From assembly GCF_031127815.1 (NCBI RefSeq), contig NZ_JARXHY010000002.1, forward strand, positions 310,001-374,000: a stretch of DNA of 64,000 nucleotides, given 5' to 3'. Shown here in pieces: positions 16,163 to 26,046 of the stretch. The position numbers and the translations under genes are program-made. This DNA is from Pelagicoccus sp. SDUM812003. GTDB lineage: Bacteria > Verrucomicrobiota > Verrucomicrobiia > Opitutales > Opitutaceae. Numbering within the stretch: position 1 is the stretch's first letter; every line of letters starts with the position of its first letter. The notes beneath the pieces are model-generated. The model was not told the DNA's origin, did no database searches, and saw nothing but the letters and a program-made list of their open reading frames with translations.

Positions 16163-16948
16163 GTGAATACGACGGCGTCAGCGCATTGGGAAGAGCTCAC
16201 CTGGGAGGAGATCAGCGACCTGATCTCCTCCGGCACGGATGCCGCGATTCTCCCTATTGGAGCGACCGAACAACACGGCCCGCAACTCACGGTGGGCATG
16301 GACTCCTTGCTGGGACGTCACCTCTGCGCCAGCGTGGCCCAAAAAACCGGTGTACCCACCCTACCGCTTCTTCCCTACGGCTGCTCGCTCGGGCACTCCC
16401 ACCGGTGGCCTGGTACCCTGGCCCTCAGTCCCCAGACGCTCATCTCCGTCGTTACCGACATCGCCGACTGGCTCTACCCAGCCGGAATCCGCAAGCTCTT
16501 CCTCGTCAACTCCCACGTCACCAACGAAGCCCCGCTGCGCTGCGCCCTGGAAATTCTCAGAGCTCGCTACGACGACCTTTGTATCGCTCTCTTCAACACA
16601 GGAAAGCTCACTCCCGAGATCGCGGCGACCTTTTCCGAGGACGCCGACGATTGGCACGCCAACGCCGCGGAAACCAGCCTCGTGCTCCATCTCGCACCCT
16701 CCTCCGTCCGCGCCGATAAGCTTGCCAGTTCCGACGATCCCGATCGCACCGGCGGCTGCGTTTTCTCCCATCCGGTGAATCGCACCAGCCTCAACGGCGT
16801 AACTGGATCCCCTAGCCAAGCGACCGCCGAAGCCGGCAAGACCCTCTACCAGCGTCTCGAAAAAGAGCTCGTTTCACTGATCAAAACAGGGCTCAGCGAG
16901 ACACCGCCCCTGGAAAATTCCTACTTCCGAAATCCCGAAACCGCATGA
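16163..16948 (+). CDS. Divergent creatininase-family amidohydrolase
   Basis: A 261-residue protein. GTG 16163, eight bases after the ATPase stop, is chosen because it gives the usual N-terminus, [13 protein letters not shown]; the frame remains open upstream but only as a shadow of the ATPase gene. Family motifs are [19 protein letters not shown] (Glu, His and Asp metal ligands), [13 protein letters not shown] and [13 protein letters not shown]. The usual NGHGGN loop reads NSHVTN, so activity may be altered or the substrate unusual. The family opens cyclic amides or amidines (creatinine and others). Within a guanidine locus, hydrolysis of a substituted or cyclic guanidine is a reasonable guess. 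The stop overlaps the next start (ATGA). Confidence 0.78.
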   Translation: MNTTASAHWEELTWEEISDLISSGTDAAILPIGATEQHGPQLTVGMDSLLGRHLCASVAQKTGVPTLPLLPYGCSLGHSHRWPGTLALSPQTLISVVTDIADWLYPAGIRKLFLVNSHVTNEAPLRCALEILRARYDDLCIALFNTGKLTPEIAATFSEDADDWHANAAETSLVLHLAPSSVRADKLASSDDPDRTGGCVFSHPVNRTSLNGVTGSPSQATAEAGKTLYQRLEKELVSLIKTGLSETPPLENSYFRNPETA

Positions 16949-18375
16949 CCGCTCTCTCCAGCATCTACCAATCTCATAACAAAGCTCGCGGCTTTATTTA
17001 CGAAGAGTCGTATCCATGGACCAACGACCAGCTAAACGCCATCCAGAGCAAGCTAGCGGAGGCTGGGGTTAAGTATTGCGTCGGCTCTTACGTCGACCTT
17101 CATGGCACGCCAAAAGGCAAGTTCGTCCCACTCTCCCATTTCGAGCACTTCGCCCACGGCTCCGAGCTCTACACCGGCTACGCCCTAGACGGCCTGGGAC
17201 AAGCGCCCAACGACGACGAAATCGCTTCCGTGCCCGATCTCGGCATGATTATTCCACTTCCATGGAATCCAGAGGTAGCTTGGATTCCTGCCGACAACAC
17301 CTTGCACGACAAGCCCTATGAGGTGAACGCTCGCGTCATCCTGCAAAAGGTGCTCAAGGAGGCCAAGGAGCTGGGCTTCGGCATGAATCTCGGCATCGAG
17401 TGCGAGCTCTTCGTCGTGAAACAGAACGAGGACGGCACGATCCAAATTCCGAATACGGACGACAACCTGACCAAGAGCTGCTACGACATCAAGCGCTTCA
17501 TGGATCGCTACGACTGGCTGGACAAGATGGCCACCTCCATCGACGACCTTGGCTGGGGGCTCTATTCCTTCGACCACGAAGATGCCAACTCGCAATTCGA
17601 GTTCGACTTCAACTACGCCGACGCCCTCACCATGTGCGACCGCTTCACCTTCTTCCGCATGATGGCCAAACACTACGCCAGCGAAGAAGGCTTGCTCGCC
17701 ACCTTTATGCCCAAGCCGTTCGCCGACAAAACCGGCAGCGGGGCCCATTTCAACATGTCGCTCTACGATCTAGAGACCGGTGAAAACCTCTTCAAACGCC
17801 CGCATTCCGAAGACCCGCGCGGACTCGGGGTCACCGAGCTGGCCTATCAGTTCATCGCTGGCATCCTCAAGCACGGCCCCGCCCTCTGCGCCACCTTCGC
17901 ACCGACCGTCAACAGCTACAAACGCCTGGTGCGCCGCGGTCTCATGGCCTACTACTCCTGGGCACCTGTATTCAATTCCTACGGACGCAACAACCGCACC
18001 AATTCCCTGCGCGTCCCCATGTCGGGCGGTCGCGTGGAATCCCGCAACGCCGACGCCGCCTGCAACCCGTATCTCGCCGCGGCCCTCGCCCTCGCCGCCG
18101 GACTGGAAGGCATCAAAGAAAAGCTCGATCCGGGAAATCCGCAGGAGGTCAACCTTTACGAGCTTTCGCCCTCGGAAATGCAGGAACGCGGCATCAGCGA
18201 ACTGCCCACGACACTCAAAGAGGCAGTCAACGCCTTCGCTTCCGATCCCTTCACCCGCCAGACCCTCGGCGACACCCTTTACAACGAGTTTGTCACCTAC
18301 AAATCCGAGGAGTGGCGTCAATATCACCAAAGCATCGCCCAATGGGAGATCGATAGATACGCCCGCCTCTACTAA
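16945..18375 (+). CDS. Glutamine synthetase-like ligase (GlnT/GMAS type)
   Basis: A 476-residue member of the glutamine synthetase superfamily. The beta-grasp N-terminus ([21 protein letters not shown]) is followed by the catalytic barrel with metal and ATP motifs [52 protein letters not shown] and the Glu-bearing [20 protein letters not shown]. All main catalytic elements seem present. The sequence resembles the short rhizobial GlnT group and gamma-glutamylmethylamide synthetase more than GlnA. It could recapture the ammonia released by guanidine breakdown, or join glutamate to an amine. The start overlaps the creatininase stop, so it belongs to the same operon. Confidence 0.82.
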   Translation: MTALSSIYQSHNKARGFIYEESYPWTNDQLNAIQSKLAEAGVKYCVGSYVDLHGTPKGKFVPLSHFEHFAHGSELYTGYALDGLGQAPNDDEIASVPDLGMIIPLPWNPEVAWIPADNTLHDKPYEVNARVILQKVLKEAKELGFGMNLGIECELFVVKQNEDGTIQIPNTDDNLTKSCYDIKRFMDRYDWLDKMATSIDDLGWGLYSFDHEDANSQFEFDFNYADALTMCDRFTFFRMMAKHYASEEGLLATFMPKPFADKTGSGAHFNMSLYDLETGENLFKRPHSEDPRGLGVTELAYQFIAGILKHGPALCATFAPTVNSYKRLVRRGLMAYYSWAPVFNSYGRNNRTNSLRVPMSGGRVESRNADAACNPYLAAALALAAGLEGIKEKLDPGNPQEVNLYELSPSEMQERGISELPTTLKEAVNAFASDPFTRQTLGDTLYNEFVTYKSEEWRQYHQSIAQWEIDRYARLY

Positions 18376-18410
18376 CCCCAAGAAAATCCTTGCCGAAACC
18401 CACCAGAAAG

Positions 18411-18438
18411 GTATTACGTTTTTTGTATTTCGTAATAC
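18411..18438. promoter_or_regulatory. 28-bp operator with NikR geometry, autoregulatory position
   Basis: Inverted arms GTATTACG (18411-18418) and CGTAATAC (18431-18438) enclose a T-rich centre. As half-sites it is GTATTA, 16 bp, TAATAC: the same 28-bp span as the site at 12689-12716. It ends two bases before ATG 18441, so a bound repressor would cover the start region of its own gene. Confidence 0.7.
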
Positions 18439-18440
18439 TT

Positions 18441-18893
18441 ATGGACCTAGAAGAAATGAACGACCCAGCGGAACGCGTCAGTATCACTATACCACGCTCT
18501 GTGCTCGCTAAGTTTGACAGCATGCTCGCTCAGCGCGGCTTCGCCAATCGTTCCCAGGCCATCACGGAAATCCTCAACCGGGAAATCATCGAGGCCAGCA
18601 GCGATCAGGAAGACCAGGTCATGGCTGGCACCATCACCCTGTTCTACAATACGCGTCGCAACAATCTATTGGGCACCCTGAGCAAGATTCAACGCAAGCA
18701 CCTCGCCGAAGTCATCAGTTCGCTCCACGTCCAGCTAGAGAATGACCACATCATGGAAGTCCTAGTGGTTCAAGGCCCCTCGCAAACGCTCCGATCGATC
18801 GCCAACGAGCTCATCACTTGCAAAGGCGTGAAAACCGGCAAGCTCAACCTGTCCTCCACCATCATGCCGCCTCTTCACCAGAAGCAGTCCTAA
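18441..18893 (+). CDS. NikR-like ribbon-helix-helix regulator lacking nickel ligands
   Basis: A 150-residue protein with the NikR layout: an N-terminal ribbon-helix-helix ([22 protein letters not shown], then [14 protein letters not shown]) and a C-terminal ACT-like tetramerisation domain ([37 protein letters not shown]). Aligning with E. coli and H. pylori NikR by eye, the four nickel ligands His-His-His-Cys become R85, H96, Q98 and I104. High-affinity square-planar nickel binding is therefore unlikely. ATG 18441 (or 18456) is preferred because an upstream ATG would place the 28-bp operator inside the gene. Its location between the transporter block and the carboxylase block suggests it is the local repressor, with a nitrogen compound as effector. 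Confidence 0.85.
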   Translation: MDLEEMNDPAERVSITIPRSVLAKFDSMLAQRGFANRSQAITEILNREIIEASSDQEDQVMAGTITLFYNTRRNNLLGTLSKIQRKHLAEVISSLHVQLENDHIMEVLVVQGPSQTLRSIANELITCKGVKTGKLNLSSTIMPPLHQKQS

Positions 18894-18919
18894 TCAACCA
18901 TTTTCCCTCATCACGTAAA

Positions 18920-19636
18920 ATGTCACACATTCACGAAGAAACCCTCTCCCACTCCGGCATGTGGTCCAAGGTCATCAAGCGCGGCCGTTCGCTCAGAATC
19001 ACCGACATCGAAGGCGGAGCCAACGTCGGCATGCTGCTCTACAACGCCTACGAGAAGCAGGAACGCTACAACATGCCCGACACCCTCAAGGGCCAGCACA
19101 TCTTCTACCTCAAAGCCCCCTTCTGCATCCACTCCGACATGGGCCGGCTGTTCGCGGCGATCACTGAGGATACCTGCGGATGGCATGACACCGTTTGCGG
19201 AACTTCAGACGCCAAGTCGATTGAGGCTCAATACGGAACGGGCGACTATCAAAGCCTTCGCAACGACTTCTATCGAAATGGACGCGATTGCTTCCTGATC
19301 GAACTCGCTAAATGGGGCCTCGGAAAACGCGACCTCGTGCCGAACATCAACTGGTTCTCCAAAATCGTCTCCGATGAGGAGGGCAACTTGAGCTACGTCG
19401 AAGGGAACTCCAAAGCCGGCGACTACCTAGAGCTTCGCTTCGAACTGGATACCTTAGTCGTTCTCAACACTTGCCCGCATCCGTTGAATCCAAGTTCCGA
19501 ATACAGACAGAAACAAGTCAAGCTCACCATTTCCGAGGCGACGTCCGTTTCCGCTGAAGATGCGTCATTGCAGATTCGCCCTGAAAACCTGAGAGCCTAC
19601 CAGAACACCGCCACCTACAACGCTCTCCGCTTCTAA
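18920..19636 (+). CDS. DUF1989 protein, carboxyguanidine deiminase subunit (urea carboxylase-associated protein 2 type)
   Basis: A 238-residue DUF1989 protein. Motifs: [23 protein letters not shown] near the start, the metal-site segment [11 protein letters not shown], a middle [11 protein letters not shown], and the C-terminal [15 protein letters not shown]. Two such proteins form the heteromeric carboxyguanidine deiminase (CgdAB), which converts carboxyguanidine to allophanate and ammonia. The length fits the family formerly called urea carboxylase-associated protein 2. ATG 18920 lies 26 bp after the regulator stop. Which subunit is A or B I cannot fix from sequence alone. Confidence 0.85.
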   Translation: MSHIHEETLSHSGMWSKVIKRGRSLRITDIEGGANVGMLLYNAYEKQERYNMPDTLKGQHIFYLKAPFCIHSDMGRLFAAITEDTCGWHDTVCGTSDAKSIEAQYGTGDYQSLRNDFYRNGRDCFLIELAKWGLGKRDLVPNINWFSKIVSDEEGNLSYVEGNSKAGDYLELRFELDTLVVLNTCPHPLNPSSEYRQKQVKLTISEATSVSAEDASLQIRPENLRAYQNTATYNALRF

Positions 19637-19643
19637 AAGTCCT

Positions 19644-19699
19644 CCCAGGAATATCACCAATCTCCACGAATCACTACATCAAATCCCATTCGCGCAATT
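19644..19699. repeat. Degenerate copy of the intergenic repeat (copy A)
   Basis: CCCAGGAAT...TCACCAAT...CCACGAATCAC...CCCATTCGCGCAATT follows the same pattern as the copies at 20391 and 24134 but with substitutions, and the outer inverted ends are no longer perfect. It fills most of the 116-bp gap between the two deiminase genes. Confidence 0.5.
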
Positions 19700-19752
19700 G
19701 CTTCGCCATCTCCGGCAAGCCTCCGTCGTGGGCAGAAGAAACTTCAACATCC

Positions 19753-20388
19753 ATGCTTAAAGAATCTCCACTCAATCCCGCGGACGCCGTCTACCGCCAA
19801 GTGATCAAAGCGGGCGACCACTGGACCCGCCTCATCAAAAAGGGCCAAACCTTCCGTATTCTCGACCTCGAAGGTAACCAAGCCGCGGATACGCTTTTCT
19901 ACAACGCCCACGACCCGGTCGATCGCTACAGCGCCAGCGATACCATTCGCTTGCAGCGTAACCTCTACCTCACCACCGGAACCAAGCTCATCTCCACCGC
20001 AGGAAACGAGCTGCTCGAAATCACCGCCGACACTTGCGGACGTCACGACACACTGGGCGGAGCCTGCTCCCGCGAGTCCAACACCATGCGCTACGCCCTG
20101 GAAAAGGAACACATGCACGCCTGCCGCGACAGCTTCATTTGCGGACTACACGAACACAACGACGACCTCGGCAAGCGCGACATCACCTGCAACATCAATT
20201 TTTTCATGAACGTCCCCGTAACTCCCGAAGGCAAACTCACCTTCGCAGACGGCATCAGCGCCCCCGGCCGCTATGTGGAGATGGTTGCCCTCATGGACGT
20301 CATCGCTCTTATCTCGAACTGCCCGCAGCTCAACAATCCCTGCAACGCCTACAACCCGACCCCCGTCGAAGCCATCATCTGGGATTAG
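19753..20388 (+). CDS. DUF1989 protein, carboxyguanidine deiminase subunit (urea carboxylase-associated protein 1 type)
   Basis: A 211-residue paralogue of the preceding protein. It shares [25 protein letters not shown], the metal-site motif [40 protein letters not shown] and the end [19 protein letters not shown]. The partly matching Cys and His positions in both proteins fit a complex in which one or both chains bind zinc. It acts between guanidine carboxylase and allophanate hydrolase, whose genes follow directly. Start ATG 19753. Confidence 0.87.
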   Translation: MLKESPLNPADAVYRQVIKAGDHWTRLIKKGQTFRILDLEGNQAADTLFYNAHDPVDRYSASDTIRLQRNLYLTTGTKLISTAGNELLEITADTCGRHDTLGGACSRESNTMRYALEKEHMHACRDSFICGLHEHNDDLGKRDITCNINFFMNVPVTPEGKLTFADGISAPGRYVEMVALMDVIALISNCPQLNNPCNAYNPTPVEAIIWD

Positions 20389-20390
20389 CT

Positions 20391-20469
20391 CCCACGAATC
20401 TCACCAATTTTCAAGAATTGGCTCATATCATTTCAAAATAAATTCGTGCCCATTCGTGGAATTCGTGGG
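20391..20469. repeat. Intergenic palindromic repeat (copy B)
   Basis: The outer arms CCCACGAAT (20391-20399) and ATTCGTGGG (20461-20469) are perfect inverted repeats. Inside are CACCAATT, a further inverted pair CAATT/AATTG, and AAATTCGTGCCCATTCGTG. The same elements in the same order are found at 24134-24191. It sits between deiminase and carboxylase genes in one operon, so it would be transcribed and could fold into a long hairpin. Confidence 0.7.
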
Positions 20470-20493
20470 CGAAAAAACCTCTCCAACACTCCC

Positions 20494-23400
20494 GTGTTTA
20501 CCAAAGTCCTCATAGCCAATCGCGGCGAAATCGCCTGTCGCATCATCAAAACCCTTCGCAAAATGGGTGTGACCTCGGTGGCGATCTATTCCGACGCCGA
20601 CAAGTTCGCCCGTCACGTGGAGCTAGCCGATGAAGCGATCCACATCGGTCCCGCTCCGGTTAAACAAAGCTACCTCAATACGACGGCCATTCTCCAAGCA
20701 GCCAAGTCCAGCGGAGCGCAAGCCATCCATCCTGGCTATGGACTGCTTTCGGAAAACGCCGACTTCGCCACGGCGGTCGAGAAAGCGGGTCTCGTTTTCA
20801 TTGGTCCCACTCCGGAGCAAATGATCAAATTCGGCCTCAAGCACACCGCTCGCGAGCTGGCCATCGCGAACAACGCTCCGCTCCTCCCAGGTAGCGATCT
20901 CTTGGATACACTGGACGATGCGAAATCCGAAGCCGACCGAATCGGCTACCCGGTCATGCTAAAGTCGACCGCCGGCGGTGGCGGTATCGGTATGACCCTC
21001 TGCTGGAGCAAAACGGAACTGATCAAAGCCTATGATTCCGTGAAGCGCCTTGGAGAAAACAACTTCGCCAACGCCGGCATCTTCCTGGAAAAGTTCGTGC
21101 AGCGAGCCCGCCACATCGAAGCCCAGGTTTTTGGCGATGGAAAAGGCAAAGTCATCGCTCTGGGCGAACGAGACTGCTCCGTTCAACGTCGAAACCAGAA
21201 AGTCATCGAAGAAACGCCTGCTCCAGCCATCTCGCAGGAGCAGCGTACCGAGCTTCTCAATACCGCCGTGCGCCTAGCGAAAGCGGTCAACTACCGTTCA
21301 GCTGGCACGGTCGAGTTCGTCTACGACGTCGACGCTTCCCAATTCTACTTTCTGGAGGTCAATACGCGACTACAGGTCGAGCATTGCGTCACCGAAGAAG
21401 TCACCGGGGTCGATCTCGTGCAGTGGATGATCGAGCTAGCTGCGCAGGAGATGCCAGACCTCGATACTTTGAAAATAATACCATCCGGGTCCGCAATCCA
21501 AGCCCGCGTCTATGCAGAGGACCCAAACAAAACCTTTCAGCCCTCTTCCGGTCTGCTCACCGAAGTTCGCTTCCCCGATTCGGTCCGCGTCGACACCTGG
21601 ATCGAAACGTCCACTGAGGTTTCCCCGTATTACGATCCTCTGTTGGCCAAGATCATCGTCAAGGCGGACAACCGGTCCAGCGCTATCGACGCGCTCGCCT
21701 CGGCCTTGGCCGACTCACGCGTCGAGGGCATCGAAACCAATCTTGAATACCTGGAAAACATCGTCGCGTCCGATGTATTCAACCAGGCGCTACACACGAC
21801 GAAATTCTGTGATTCGCTCAAATACGAGCCTCATTCGATCGATGTGATCGAAGCGGGCACCCAAACCACGGTTCAAGATTATCCCGGTCGCGTAGGCTAT
21901 TGGGACATCGGCGTTCCTCCGTCTGGTCCCTTCGATTCCTACGCATTCCGCATGGGCAACAAGTTGTTGGGCAATCCCGACCAAGCCGCCGGCCTGGAAA
22001 TCACCGTCACCGGCCCCACGCTTGTCTTCAACCATGCCACCACCATTGCCCTAACAGGAGCCCCCACCAACGCGACACTCAATGGCGAAAGCGTGCCGTT
22101 CTGGACGCCTATTCAAATCAAGGCTGGCGACGAACTCGCAACTGGAAAAATAACCGAAAACGGCTGCCGTGCCTACCTGGCGGTCCAGGGCGGACTGGAT
22201 GTTCCCGACTACCTCGGAAGCAAATCAACCTTCACTTTAGGCCAGTTTGGCGGCCATTGCGGCCGAACCCTCATGCCAGGCGACGTGTTGCACTTCAACC
22301 ACCCGGCGCTGGGCAGCGATGAAGAAACGCGTTCCGAGTCCAACCTACAGGCTTTGGAGGAAACCCTTCCGTCCCAGATTCCAAACTACGGTCATCATTG
22401 GGAAATCCGAGTGCTCTATGGTCCTCATGGAGCGCCCGACTTCTTCACCGACGAGGATATTGAAACCTTTTTCGATACTCGATGGGAGGTACACTACAAC
22501 TCCGCTCGCACCGGGGTTCGTCTCATCGGTCCGAAACCCAAATGGGCTCGCGCCGACGGTGGCGAAGCGGGCCTCCATCCCTCCAACATCCACGACAACG
22601 CCTACGCCATCGGCGCCATCGACTTCACTGGAGACATGCCGGTAATCCTCGGACCTGACGGCCCCTCTCTCGGCGGTTTCGTCTGCCCGGCTACCATCAT
22701 AAAAGCCGACCTGTGGATGATGGGACAACTCAAGCCAGGCGACACCATTCGCTTCACCAAAGTCGACCAAACGACCGCCACGAGGCTAGAAGCGGCGCAG
22801 GAGCAGGTATTCCAAGGTAGGGCTGGATCGCCGAGCCAGCCGCAGTTCCCATCTTCCCGCTACGGCACCGAAGACGCCATCCTCGAAACCATCCCCGAGC
22901 AGCCAGTCCTCGATCGCCCTTCCGTCTGCTATCGTCGCTCTGGCGATAAGTATCTCCTCGTTGAATACGGCGAAATGAAGCTCGACCTGAACCTACGGTT
23001 CCGAGCCCACGCCTTAATGGAAGCCGTCAAATCTGCCGATATTCCAGGGATTCTAGAGCTCACGCCAGGCATTCGGTCATTGCAAATTCACTACGAAAGC
23101 TTGCAGATTCCGCTCGATGAGCTTGTCGACAAGCTCAAGATCATCGAAGACGTGCTTCCTCCCATCACGGAGATGACAGTGCCGACTCGCACCGTTTGGC
23201 TGCCGCTTTCCTGGGATGACGAAGCGACCCAGCTAGCGATCAAGAAATACGAATCGGTTCGCAAAAACGCTCCTTGGTGTCCGAGCAATATCGAGTTTAT
23301 TCGCCGTATCAACGGATTGGATTCAATCCAAGATGTAAAAGACATCCTCTTCAACGCCAGCTACCTGGTGATGGGCTTGGGTGACGTCTACCTTGGCGCG

Positions 23401-24129
23401 CCCGTCGCCACTCCAGTTGACCCGCGTCACCGCCTCGTCACTACGAAGTACAACCCCGCACGCACCTGGACTCCGGAAAACGCAGTCGGCATTGGCGGAG
23501 CCTACCTCTGCGTGTATGGAATGGAAGGACCTGGCGGCTACCAGTTTGTAGGACGCACCGTGCAAATGTGGAATCGCTACAAACAGACCAAGGATTTCAA
23601 AGAAGGAAAGCCCTGGCTGCTCCGTTTCTTCGACCAAATCCGCTTCTACGAAGTCTCCGCTAAGGAGCTCTTGAAGATGCGAGAGGATTTCATCCACGGA
23701 CGCTTCGAGCTGAAAGTCGAAGAGAGCGAGTTCAATCTTGCCGACTACAATCGATTCCTAGCGGACAACGACAATTCCATCAAAACCTTCAAAGCCAAGC
23801 AACAGGCAGCCTTCGACGCCGAACGCCAGCGTTGGATCGAAACCGGCCAAGCCACCTTCGTGGCCGATGAATCTGCAGGAGCACTCGCCGTAGAAGATGA
23901 CATTCCCGAGGGCTGCTCTCCCGTTCAGAGCCATGTCCCTGGCAGCGTATGGAAAATCTGCGTACAGGAAGGCGACAAAGTGAAAAAAGGAGACACTCTC
24001 CTCGTGGTGGAATCCATGAAAATGGAAATCAACCTCACCGCTCCCACCGACGCCACCGTGGAAAAACTGCTAGCCGAAGAAGGCTCACCCACCAAAAAAG
24101 GGCAAACCCTCGCAATTTTGAGAACCTAA
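20494..24129 (+). CDS. Guanidine carboxylase (urea carboxylase family)
   Basis: A 1211-residue biotin-dependent carboxylase from GTG 20494, the usual start ([16 protein letters not shown]); an in-frame GTG at 20446 lies inside a repeat and is less likely. The order is biotin carboxylase (about 1-450; [37 protein letters not shown]), two carboxyltransferase halves (about 460-1075) and a biotinyl domain with K1176 in [10 protein letters not shown]710 in GAIDFTGD appears to match the Asn of yeast urea carboxylase that is reported as Asp in guanidine carboxylases. Together with the paired DUF1989 genes, this supports ATP-dependent carboxylation of guanidine rather than urea. Confidence 0.88.
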   Translation: MFTKVLIANRGEIACRIIKTLRKMGVTSVAIYSDADKFARHVELADEAIHIGPAPVKQSYLNTTAILQAAKSSGAQAIHPGYGLLSENADFATAVEKAGLVFIGPTPEQMIKFGLKHTARELAIANNAPLLPGSDLLDTLDDAKSEADRIGYPVMLKSTAGGGGIGMTLCWSKTELIKAYDSVKRLGENNFANAGIFLEKFVQRARHIEAQVFGDGKGKVIALGERDCSVQRRNQKVIEETPAPAISQEQRTELLNTAVRLAKAVNYRSAGTVEFVYDVDASQFYFLEVNTRLQVEHCVTEEVTGVDLVQWMIELAAQEMPDLDTLKIIPSGSAIQARVYAEDPNKTFQPSSGLLTEVRFPDSVRVDTWIETSTEVSPYYDPLLAKIIVKADNRSSAIDALASALADSRVEGIETNLEYLENIVASDVFNQALHTTKFCDSLKYEPHSIDVIEAGTQTTVQDYPGRVGYWDIGVPPSGPFDSYAFRMGNKLLGNPDQAAGLEITVTGPTLVFNHATTIALTGAPTNATLNGESVPFWTPIQIKAGDELATGKITENGCRAYLAVQGGLDVPDYLGSKSTFTLGQFGGHCGRTLMPGDVLHFNHPALGSDEETRSESNLQALEETLPSQIPNYGHHWEIRVLYGPHGAPDFFTDEDIETFFDTRWEVHYNSARTGVRLIGPKPKWARADGGEAGLHPSNIHDNAYAIGAIDFTGDMPVILGPDGPSLGGFVCPATIIKADLWMMGQLKPGDTIRFTKVDQTTATRLEAAQEQVFQGRAGSPSQPQFPSSRYGTEDAILETIPEQPVLDRPSVCYRRSGDKYLLVEYGEMKLDLNLRFRAHALMEAVKSADIPGILELTPGIRSLQIHYESLQIPLDELVDKLKIIEDVLPPITEMTVPTRTVWLPLSWDDEATQLAIKKYESVRKNAPWCPSNIEFIRRINGLDSIQDVKDILFNASYLVMGLGDVYLGAPVATPVDPRHRLVTTKYNPARTWTPENAVGIGGAYLCVYGMEGPGGYQFVGRTVQMWNRYKQTKDFKEGKPWLLRFFDQIRFYEVSAKELLKMREDFIHGRFELKVEESEFNLADYNRFLADNDNSIKTFKAKQQAAFDAERQRWIETGQATFVADESAGALAVEDDIPEGCSPVQSHVPGSVWKICVQEGDKVKKGDTLLVVESMKMEINLTAPTDATVEKLLAEEGSPTKKGQTLAILRT

Positions 24130-24133
24130 ACCT

Positions 24134-24191
24134 CCCACGAATCACACCAATCTTCTCGAATAAATTCGCGCCCATTCGGGTCATTCGTGGG
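24134..24191. repeat. Intergenic palindromic repeat (copy C)
   Basis: The outer arms CCCACGAAT (24134-24142) and ATTCGTGGG (24183-24191) enclose CACACCAAT, TTCTCGAATAAATTCG and CGCCCATTCG. It is a shorter version of copy B lacking about 20 central bases. It occupies almost the whole gap between carboxylase and allophanate hydrolase genes. Confidence 0.7.
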
Positions 24192-24201
24192 CAATCCTCT
24201 C

Positions 24202-26001
24202 ATGAACATTTCTTTCGACATCACCACCCTCCGCGAAGGCTATCTCGCTGGCGACTACACTCCTACAGATATCATTCGCGAAGTCCTCTCCCGCATCGAC
24301 GCGGGCGACTCCAAAATTTGGATATCCGTCGATTCCGCCAACCGTCTCCTTGAGCAGGCTGCCAAACTCGAAACGAAAGATCCAGCCTCCCTACCTCTCT
24401 ACGGTATTCCCTTCGCAGTGAAGGACAATATCGATGTAGCGAATCTCCCCACCACTGCGGCCTGTCCAGACTACCGCTATTTCGCCTCCAAGGATGCCTA
24501 CGTCGTCGCCCTGCTTCGGACCGCCGGCGCTATTCCAATCGGCAAAACCAATCTCGATCAGTTCGCCACGGGATTGGTCGGCGTCCGTTCGCCCTACGGC
24601 GTGCCAAGCAACGCCTTCAACCCTGATTACATCCCTGGCGGATCCAGCTCCGGTTCCGCCGTATCCGTCGCTCTGGGACAGGTATCCTTCTCTCTCGGCA
24701 CCGATACCGCTGGCTCAGGGCGAATTCCAGCCTGCTTCAACAACCTGATCGGCCTCAAGCCCTCCCGCGGGCTCTTCTCCAACCGCGGAGTGGTCCCCGC
24801 TTGCAAGTCGCTAGATTGCGTATCCGTTTTCGCATACAATGCAGCGGATGCCCAAAACGTTTTCCGCATCGCTGCTTCCTTCGACCAACAAGACGCCTAC
24901 AGCCGAGCGAACCCCACTGAACTCGCCGACACCCAAAAGGTTCACCGAAATGATCTACGGATGGGCGTTCCACTGCCGCATCAGCTGCAGTTTTTCGGCG
25001 ACGAGGATTACCAAAACCAATACCTCGCGGCCGTGAAGCGGCTCGAAGGGCTCGGCTACCAAAGCAAGCTGATCGATATCGAACCGCTGCTCTCCGCCGC
25101 CCGACTGCTTTACGAAGGCCCATGGGTTGCGGAGCGCTACTGGGCCATTCGAGAACTCATCGAAACCGTCCCAGATTGTCTGCATCCGACCACTCGTGCC
25201 ATCATCGAAAAGGGTATCGAAGGCACCGCCGTTGACGCCTTCGACGCGGCCTACAAATTGCAGGCCTTCAAACAGACCTCAGAGACGATCTGGCACGAGG
25301 TCGACTTTCTGGCCACTCCCACCGCGGGCACCCACTACACTATCGCCGAAGTCGAGGCGAATCCCATCCAATTGAATTCAAATCTCGGATACTATACCAA
25401 CTTCATGAATCTGTTGGACATGTGTTCCGTCGCCACCCCTACCGGATTCACGCCGAAAAAGCTTCCCTTCGGCATCACCCTCATCGCTCCCGCTTTTCAC
25501 GACGAAAAACTTCTGGTTATCGCGGACCGACTTCAGCAAGCGAGCGAGCTTCCACTTGGAGCCACCGAAAACAAACGCTACGGGTCCCTCAAAGCGCCTT
25601 CCTACGACAGCTTGCCCATTCTGGTCTGTGGCGCCCACATGAGCGGGCTTCCACTCAATCACCAGCTCACCGAGTTGGGCGCTGTATTCAATCGCTCCAC
25701 ACGGACCGCGTCCGCCTATCGCCTCTACGCCCTACCCGGAACGACGCCGCCCAAGCCTGGCATGATCCGCGATGCGGAAAACGGATCCGCTATCGACGTG
25801 GAGATCTGGGACCTGCCCAAAGGCCAATGGGCCGCCTTCATCGCCCAGATTCCCGCCCCGCTCGGCATCGCAAACATCGAGCTCGCTGATGGCTCTTTCG
25901 TAAAAGGCTTCTCCTGCGAAGCCTGGGCAGTTGAAGACGCGAAAGAGGTCACCCAGCATGCAAGCTGGAGGACATACCTCGAGACGGTTCAGGAAGTTTA
26001 G
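24202..26001 (+). CDS. atzF: Allophanate hydrolase
   Basis: A 599-residue amidase-signature enzyme. The Ser-cisSer-Lys triad is visible: K74 in FAVKDNIDV, the cis-Ser in PGGSSSGSAVSVA (about 149) and the nucleophile S172 in GTDTAGSGRIPA. The C-terminal domain (about 475-590, starting LPILVCGAHMSGLPLN and holding GFSCEAW) is the allophanate-hydrolase-specific domain that decarboxylates N-carboxycarbamate. It produces ammonia and CO2 from allophanate, the last step of the pathway. ATG 24202 is preferred over the in-frame GTG at 24187, which lies in the repeat. Confidence 0.93.
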   Translation: MNISFDITTLREGYLAGDYTPTDIIREVLSRIDAGDSKIWISVDSANRLLEQAAKLETKDPASLPLYGIPFAVKDNIDVANLPTTAACPDYRYFASKDAYVVALLRTAGAIPIGKTNLDQFATGLVGVRSPYGVPSNAFNPDYIPGGSSSGSAVSVALGQVSFSLGTDTAGSGRIPACFNNLIGLKPSRGLFSNRGVVPACKSLDCVSVFAYNAADAQNVFRIAASFDQQDAYSRANPTELADTQKVHRNDLRMGVPLPHQLQFFGDEDYQNQYLAAVKRLEGLGYQSKLIDIEPLLSAARLLYEGPWVAERYWAIRELIETVPDCLHPTTRAIIEKGIEGTAVDAFDAAYKLQAFKQTSETIWHEVDFLATPTAGTHYTIAEVEANPIQLNSNLGYYTNFMNLLDMCSVATPTGFTPKKLPFGITLIAPAFHDEKLLVIADRLQQASELPLGATENKRYGSLKAPSYDSLPILVCGAHMSGLPLNHQLTELGAVFNRSTRTASAYRLYALPGTTPPKPGMIRDAENGSAIDVEIWDLPKGQWAAFIAQIPAPLGIANIELADGSFVKGFSCEAWAVEDAKEVTQHASWRTYLETVQEV

Positions 26002-26009
26002 ACACAGAA

Positions 26010-26032
26010 AGGCCGTCCTTCGAGGACGGCCT
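26010..26032. terminator. Bidirectional terminator between convergent operons
   Basis: A 10-bp perfect stem, AGGCCGTCCT (26010-26019) with AGGACGGCCT (26023-26032), and a TCG loop, flanked by A-rich sequence on the left and CTATTT on the right. It lies 8 bp after the allophanate hydrolase stop and 15 bp from the stop of the opposing gene. Confidence 0.8.
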
Positions 26033-26046
26033 CTATTTGAGAAATC

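Noticed and set aside
18390-18440. Upstream start (ATG 18390) for the NikR-like regulator
   Set aside because: It would put the 28-bp operator inside the gene and add a hydrophobic N-terminal tail not seen in the NikR family. ATG 18441 or 18456 fits better.
18441-18893. Nickel-responsive regulator NikR in the strict sense
   Set aside because: Three of the four nickel ligands are missing, and no nickel transporter, urease or hydrogenase structural gene is nearby.
20494-24129. Urea carboxylase as the functional name
   Set aside because: Paired DUF1989 genes and Asp at the discriminating position favour guanidine; urea carboxylation may be a side activity.
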